DNA from: BRH-c25 sp012519325
GTDB taxonomy: Bacteria; Bacillota; Clostridia; Lutisporales; Lutisporaceae
Assembly (NCBI GenBank): GCA_050950645.1
Contig: JBMNHZ010000001.1
Span: 248,001-312,000 of the forward strand
Length of the DNA: 64,000 nt
Direction: 5' to 3'
The notes under the pieces are model-generated. The model had not been told where the DNA came from and did not search any database. It worked only from the letters and a program-made list of their open reading frames with translations. This document shows positions 62,046 through 64,000 of this stretch, one piece after another; the first letter of the stretch is position 1, and the number at the start of each line of letters is the position of its first letter. The translations under genes were made by a program, and so were the position numbers.

Positions 62046-63164
62046 CTAGATTTTCTTATTTTGAACAAGCCTTTCGGCAGCCTTTGTTATTGAATAAGCT
62101 GCATCTGTCCTGCCCAGTTCCTTGCTTTTTGCTGCCATTTGACTTATTTTTTCCTGCTTGTTAAGCATATCCGCAACCTCATTATATAATATTTCAGCAT
62201 TCAAATCCCTGTCCAGGATAACTATTGCAGCCCCATTCTTCTCCAGAGCCCTTGCATTATATTCCTGGTGATTATCGGTAGCATAAGGATAAGGTATCAG
62301 GATCGAGGGTTTGCCCAAAGCAGTAATCTCCGACAGGGTGCTGGCACCGCACCTGCTTATTACTATGTCACTTGCAGCCAAGGCATGGGGCATATTATAA
62401 ATATACGGCATTACCTTAAGATATCCGGTATCCAAAGGTATTTTTTCACTGGCGTACTTTTTCAATATGTCATCGTATTGAGTTTCTCCGGTCATGTGAA
62501 GCATTTGAAAGCTCCTTTTGTCGATACACTGCTTTGCAAGCAGCATTACGCTTTCGTTCAATTTCTTGGCTCCTCTGCTTCCTCCCACAATAAATATTAC
62601 AGGCAGCTCCCTGTCAAAACCAAACTCCTTAAGCCCTTCCTCCTTGCTTATACTCAGCATGCTGCTTCGTATCGGATTTCCCGTCACAATCACCTTGTCA
62701 TTTTTGGGGAAGTATTTCTTTGTCTCCTCAAAATTGACAGCAATAATATCAACAAGTCTTGACAGTATTTTATTGGTTATTCCCGGAAATGCATTCTGCT
62801 CATGTATAAGGGTAGGTATATTCATAAGATAAGCGGCAAGCAGAACCGAGCCGCAAACATATCCTCCCGTACCTATTACTATATCCGGCTTGAAATCCCT
62901 TATAATCCTTGATACCGAAAAAATACCGATAAAGGATTCTGCCACTGCTGCAATATTCTCAAGGCTCAGCTTCCGCCGGAAGCCTCTTACCTTTATCCTT
63001 ATCAGCTTAAAGCCTTCTTTCGGAACAATGCTGCTCTCCAATCCTCTTTCTGTTCCTATGAATACTATTTCAGCATTCTTATGCTGCTTTTTTATTTCTT
63101 TAGCGATGGAAACTGCAGGATAAATATGTCCTCCCGTACCACCTCCGGATAGAATGACTCTCAT
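62046..63164 (-). CDS. murG: UDP-GlcNAc:lipid I N-acetylglucosaminyltransferase MurG
   Basis: A 372-residue GT-B glycosyltransferase: RVILSGGGTGGHIYPAVSIA (N-terminal glycine loop), IGTGGYVCGSVLLAAYL, HEQNAFPGITNKIL, and the donor-site VISRCGASTLSEITALGKPSILIPYP. It makes lipid II at the inner face of the membrane. ATG 63164 behind AGGAG; TTG 63173 is less likely. Five bases separate it from the upstream ftsW/spoVE stop. Confidence 0.96.
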   Translation of the reverse strand: MRVILSGGGTGGHIYPAVSIAKEIKKQHKNAEIVFIGTERGLESSIVPKEGFKLIRIKVRGFRRKLSLENIAAVAESFIGIFSVSRIIRDFKPDIVIGTGGYVCGSVLLAAYLMNIPTLIHEQNAFPGITNKILSRLVDIIAVNFEETKKYFPKNDKVIVTGNPIRSSMLSISKEEGLKEFGFDRELPVIFIVGGSRGAKKLNESVMLLAKQCIDKRSFQMLHMTGETQYDDILKKYASEKIPLDTGYLKVMPYIYNMPHALAASDIVISRCGASTLSEITALGKPSILIPYPYATDNHQEYNARALEKNGAAIVILDRDLNAEILYNEVADMLNKQEKISQMAAKSKELGRTDAAYSITKAAERLVQNKKI

Positions 63165-63169
63165 AAAAC

Positions 63170-64000
63170 TCAACTCCTGCCTGTTTTAACTGTTTTGGAT
63201 ATATTCAATAAAATTCCCATGTTCGCCATTACAAACAACAGTGACGACCCCCCGGAACTGATAAATGGAAGAGAAATACCCGTAGTAGGTATGGATACTG
63301 TCGCCACAGCGATATTAAGGGTAGCCTGTATTGCTACCATACATGTGATTCCGGTGGCAAGCAGGCAGCCGAAAGTATCAGGGCAGGACAAGGCAATCCT
63401 CAATCCCCTCCATATCAGCATCAGAAACAATATCACTATTGTTGCGGTTCCTATGAATCCCAGTTCCTCTCCAATTATTGAGAATATAAAGTCATTCTGG
63501 GGTTCCGGTATGTAGAAGAATTTCTGGCGGCTGTTTCCGAGTCCCAATCCGAAGATGCCTCCGGAACCGAGGGCATAAAGGGACTGTATCGCCTGATATC
63601 CCGTATTCAGCGGATCGGCCCATGGATCCATGTAAGAAGTAACCCGTGCCAGCATATAAGGCTTTTTCATTATTATATAGCCAACAGCCGGCAGGATTGG
63701 TATTAACCAGCCCAGCAGATAGATTATTTTAGTCCCTGCGGCAAACAGCATCGCAAAGGTTATCATCAAAATGCTTCCTGCCATGCTCATATTCGGCTCA
63801 AGTATAATCAACCCAAAGTATATTCCCGCTAATAATATGTATGGCAGGACTCCGTGCTTGAAGCTCCTGATTTTCTCCCTTTTATTGCTTATGCTTTTTG
63901 CCATGAATATAATCAGTGCGAACTTCGCAAACTCGGAAGGCTGCATTGTCTGGGACCCTATCTTTATCCATCTTGCTGCATTATTGGCACTATATCCGAT
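63170..64000 (-). CDS. FtsW/SpoVE-type SEDS protein, 5' end cut by the window
   Basis: The frame is open to the window edge; 276 codons are present. MQPSEFAKFALIIFMAKSI, DPWADPLNTGYQAIQSLYALGSGG, FFYIPEPQNDFIFSIIGEELGFIG and GISLPFISSGGSSLL are the SEDS signatures of peptidoglycan polymerases working with a class B PBP. FtsW (division) and SpoVE (spore cortex) cannot be told apart without the whole gene; the position before murG is that of spoVE in Bacillus. Confidence 0.93.
   Translation of the reverse strand: MGYSANNAARWIKIGSQTMQPSEFAKFALIIFMAKSISNKREKIRSFKHGVLPYILLAGIYFGLIILEPNMSMAGSILMITFAMLFAAGTKIIYLLGWLIPILPAVGYIIMKKPYMLARVTSYMDPWADPLNTGYQAIQSLYALGSGGIFGLGLGNSRQKFFYIPEPQNDFIFSIIGEELGFIGTATIVILFLMLIWRGLRIALSCPDTFGCLLATGITCMVAIQATLNIAVATVSIPTTGISLPFISSGGSSLLFVMANMGILLNISKTVKTGRS

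Noticed and set aside
1..64000. CRISPR array, rRNA operon, prophage or replication origin
   Set aside because: No regularly spaced repeats, rRNA sequence, phage structural genes or DnaA-box cluster were seen.

Overview
The window looks like chromosomal DNA of an anaerobic, endospore-forming, low-GC Clostridia member, broadly of the Acetivibrio/Ruminiclostridium type. That placement is inferred from gene content. Sporulation genes include ytfJ, an alpha/beta-type SASP, spoVB, spoIIGA, sigE, sigG, a ylmC/ymxH gene and a SpoVE/FtsW-type gene. Anaerobic metabolism shows in the class III ribonucleotide reductase (nrdDG), and the clostridial order dgt, yaiI, dnaG, rpoD, trmK, nif3, zinc-ribbon gene, rnpB is present. 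Most genes lie on the minus strand.

Layout: 1-1.2 kb holds a cut DUF3841 gene and two gene remnants meeting at one junction. 1.2-3.4 kb is an ECF sigma/anti-sigma/DUF2953/ytfJ operon, followed by CBS, YetF-like and DUF4363 genes. 5.3-9.9 kb has three RluA-type pseudouridine synthases, one frameshifted, a methyltransferase and a 53-codon unknown gene. 10-12.7 kb has cupin and MaoC genes and then a graveyard: an integrase tail, a broken cysteine-desulfurase-like gene with an in-frame TGA, and a molybdenum-hydroxylase tail. clpB (CtsR-type operator) and a SASP follow. Next come a c-di-AMP (ydaO) riboswitch in front of an acetyltransferase, pyrBI with a PyrR attenuator, an SLH/PrcB-like surface protein, spoVB, rnpB and the rpoD/dnaG region interrupted by a broken secreted-protein gene and two tRNAs.

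36.3-43.6 kb is the most unusual part: an apparent operon of a 1638-residue protein combining HD-hydrolase, helical-repeat, NadD-like nucleotidyltransferase, GNAT-like and phosphoribosyltransferase-like regions, a lactate/malate-dehydrogenase-like protein and an iron-sulfur-flavoprotein-like reductase. Together they suggest an undescribed nucleotide or cofactor system. I infer this from motifs; no function is proven.

43.8-50.6 kb carries glutamate dehydrogenase, bioY behind a BirA-type operator, a DUF2935 gene and nrdR-nrdD-nrdG. 50.7-64 kb carries a decayed chemoreceptor and then the division/sporulation cluster (minus strand, in order of transcription): ftsW/spoVE, murG, murA, ftsQ, two DUF881 genes, sbp, ftsZ, spoIIGA, sigE, sigG. 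An IS6/IS240-like element with an 8-bp target duplication sits between spoIIGA and sigE.

Several genes carry single-base shifts at short homopolymers, one of them at the sigE start, so part of the apparent gene decay could be sequence error.
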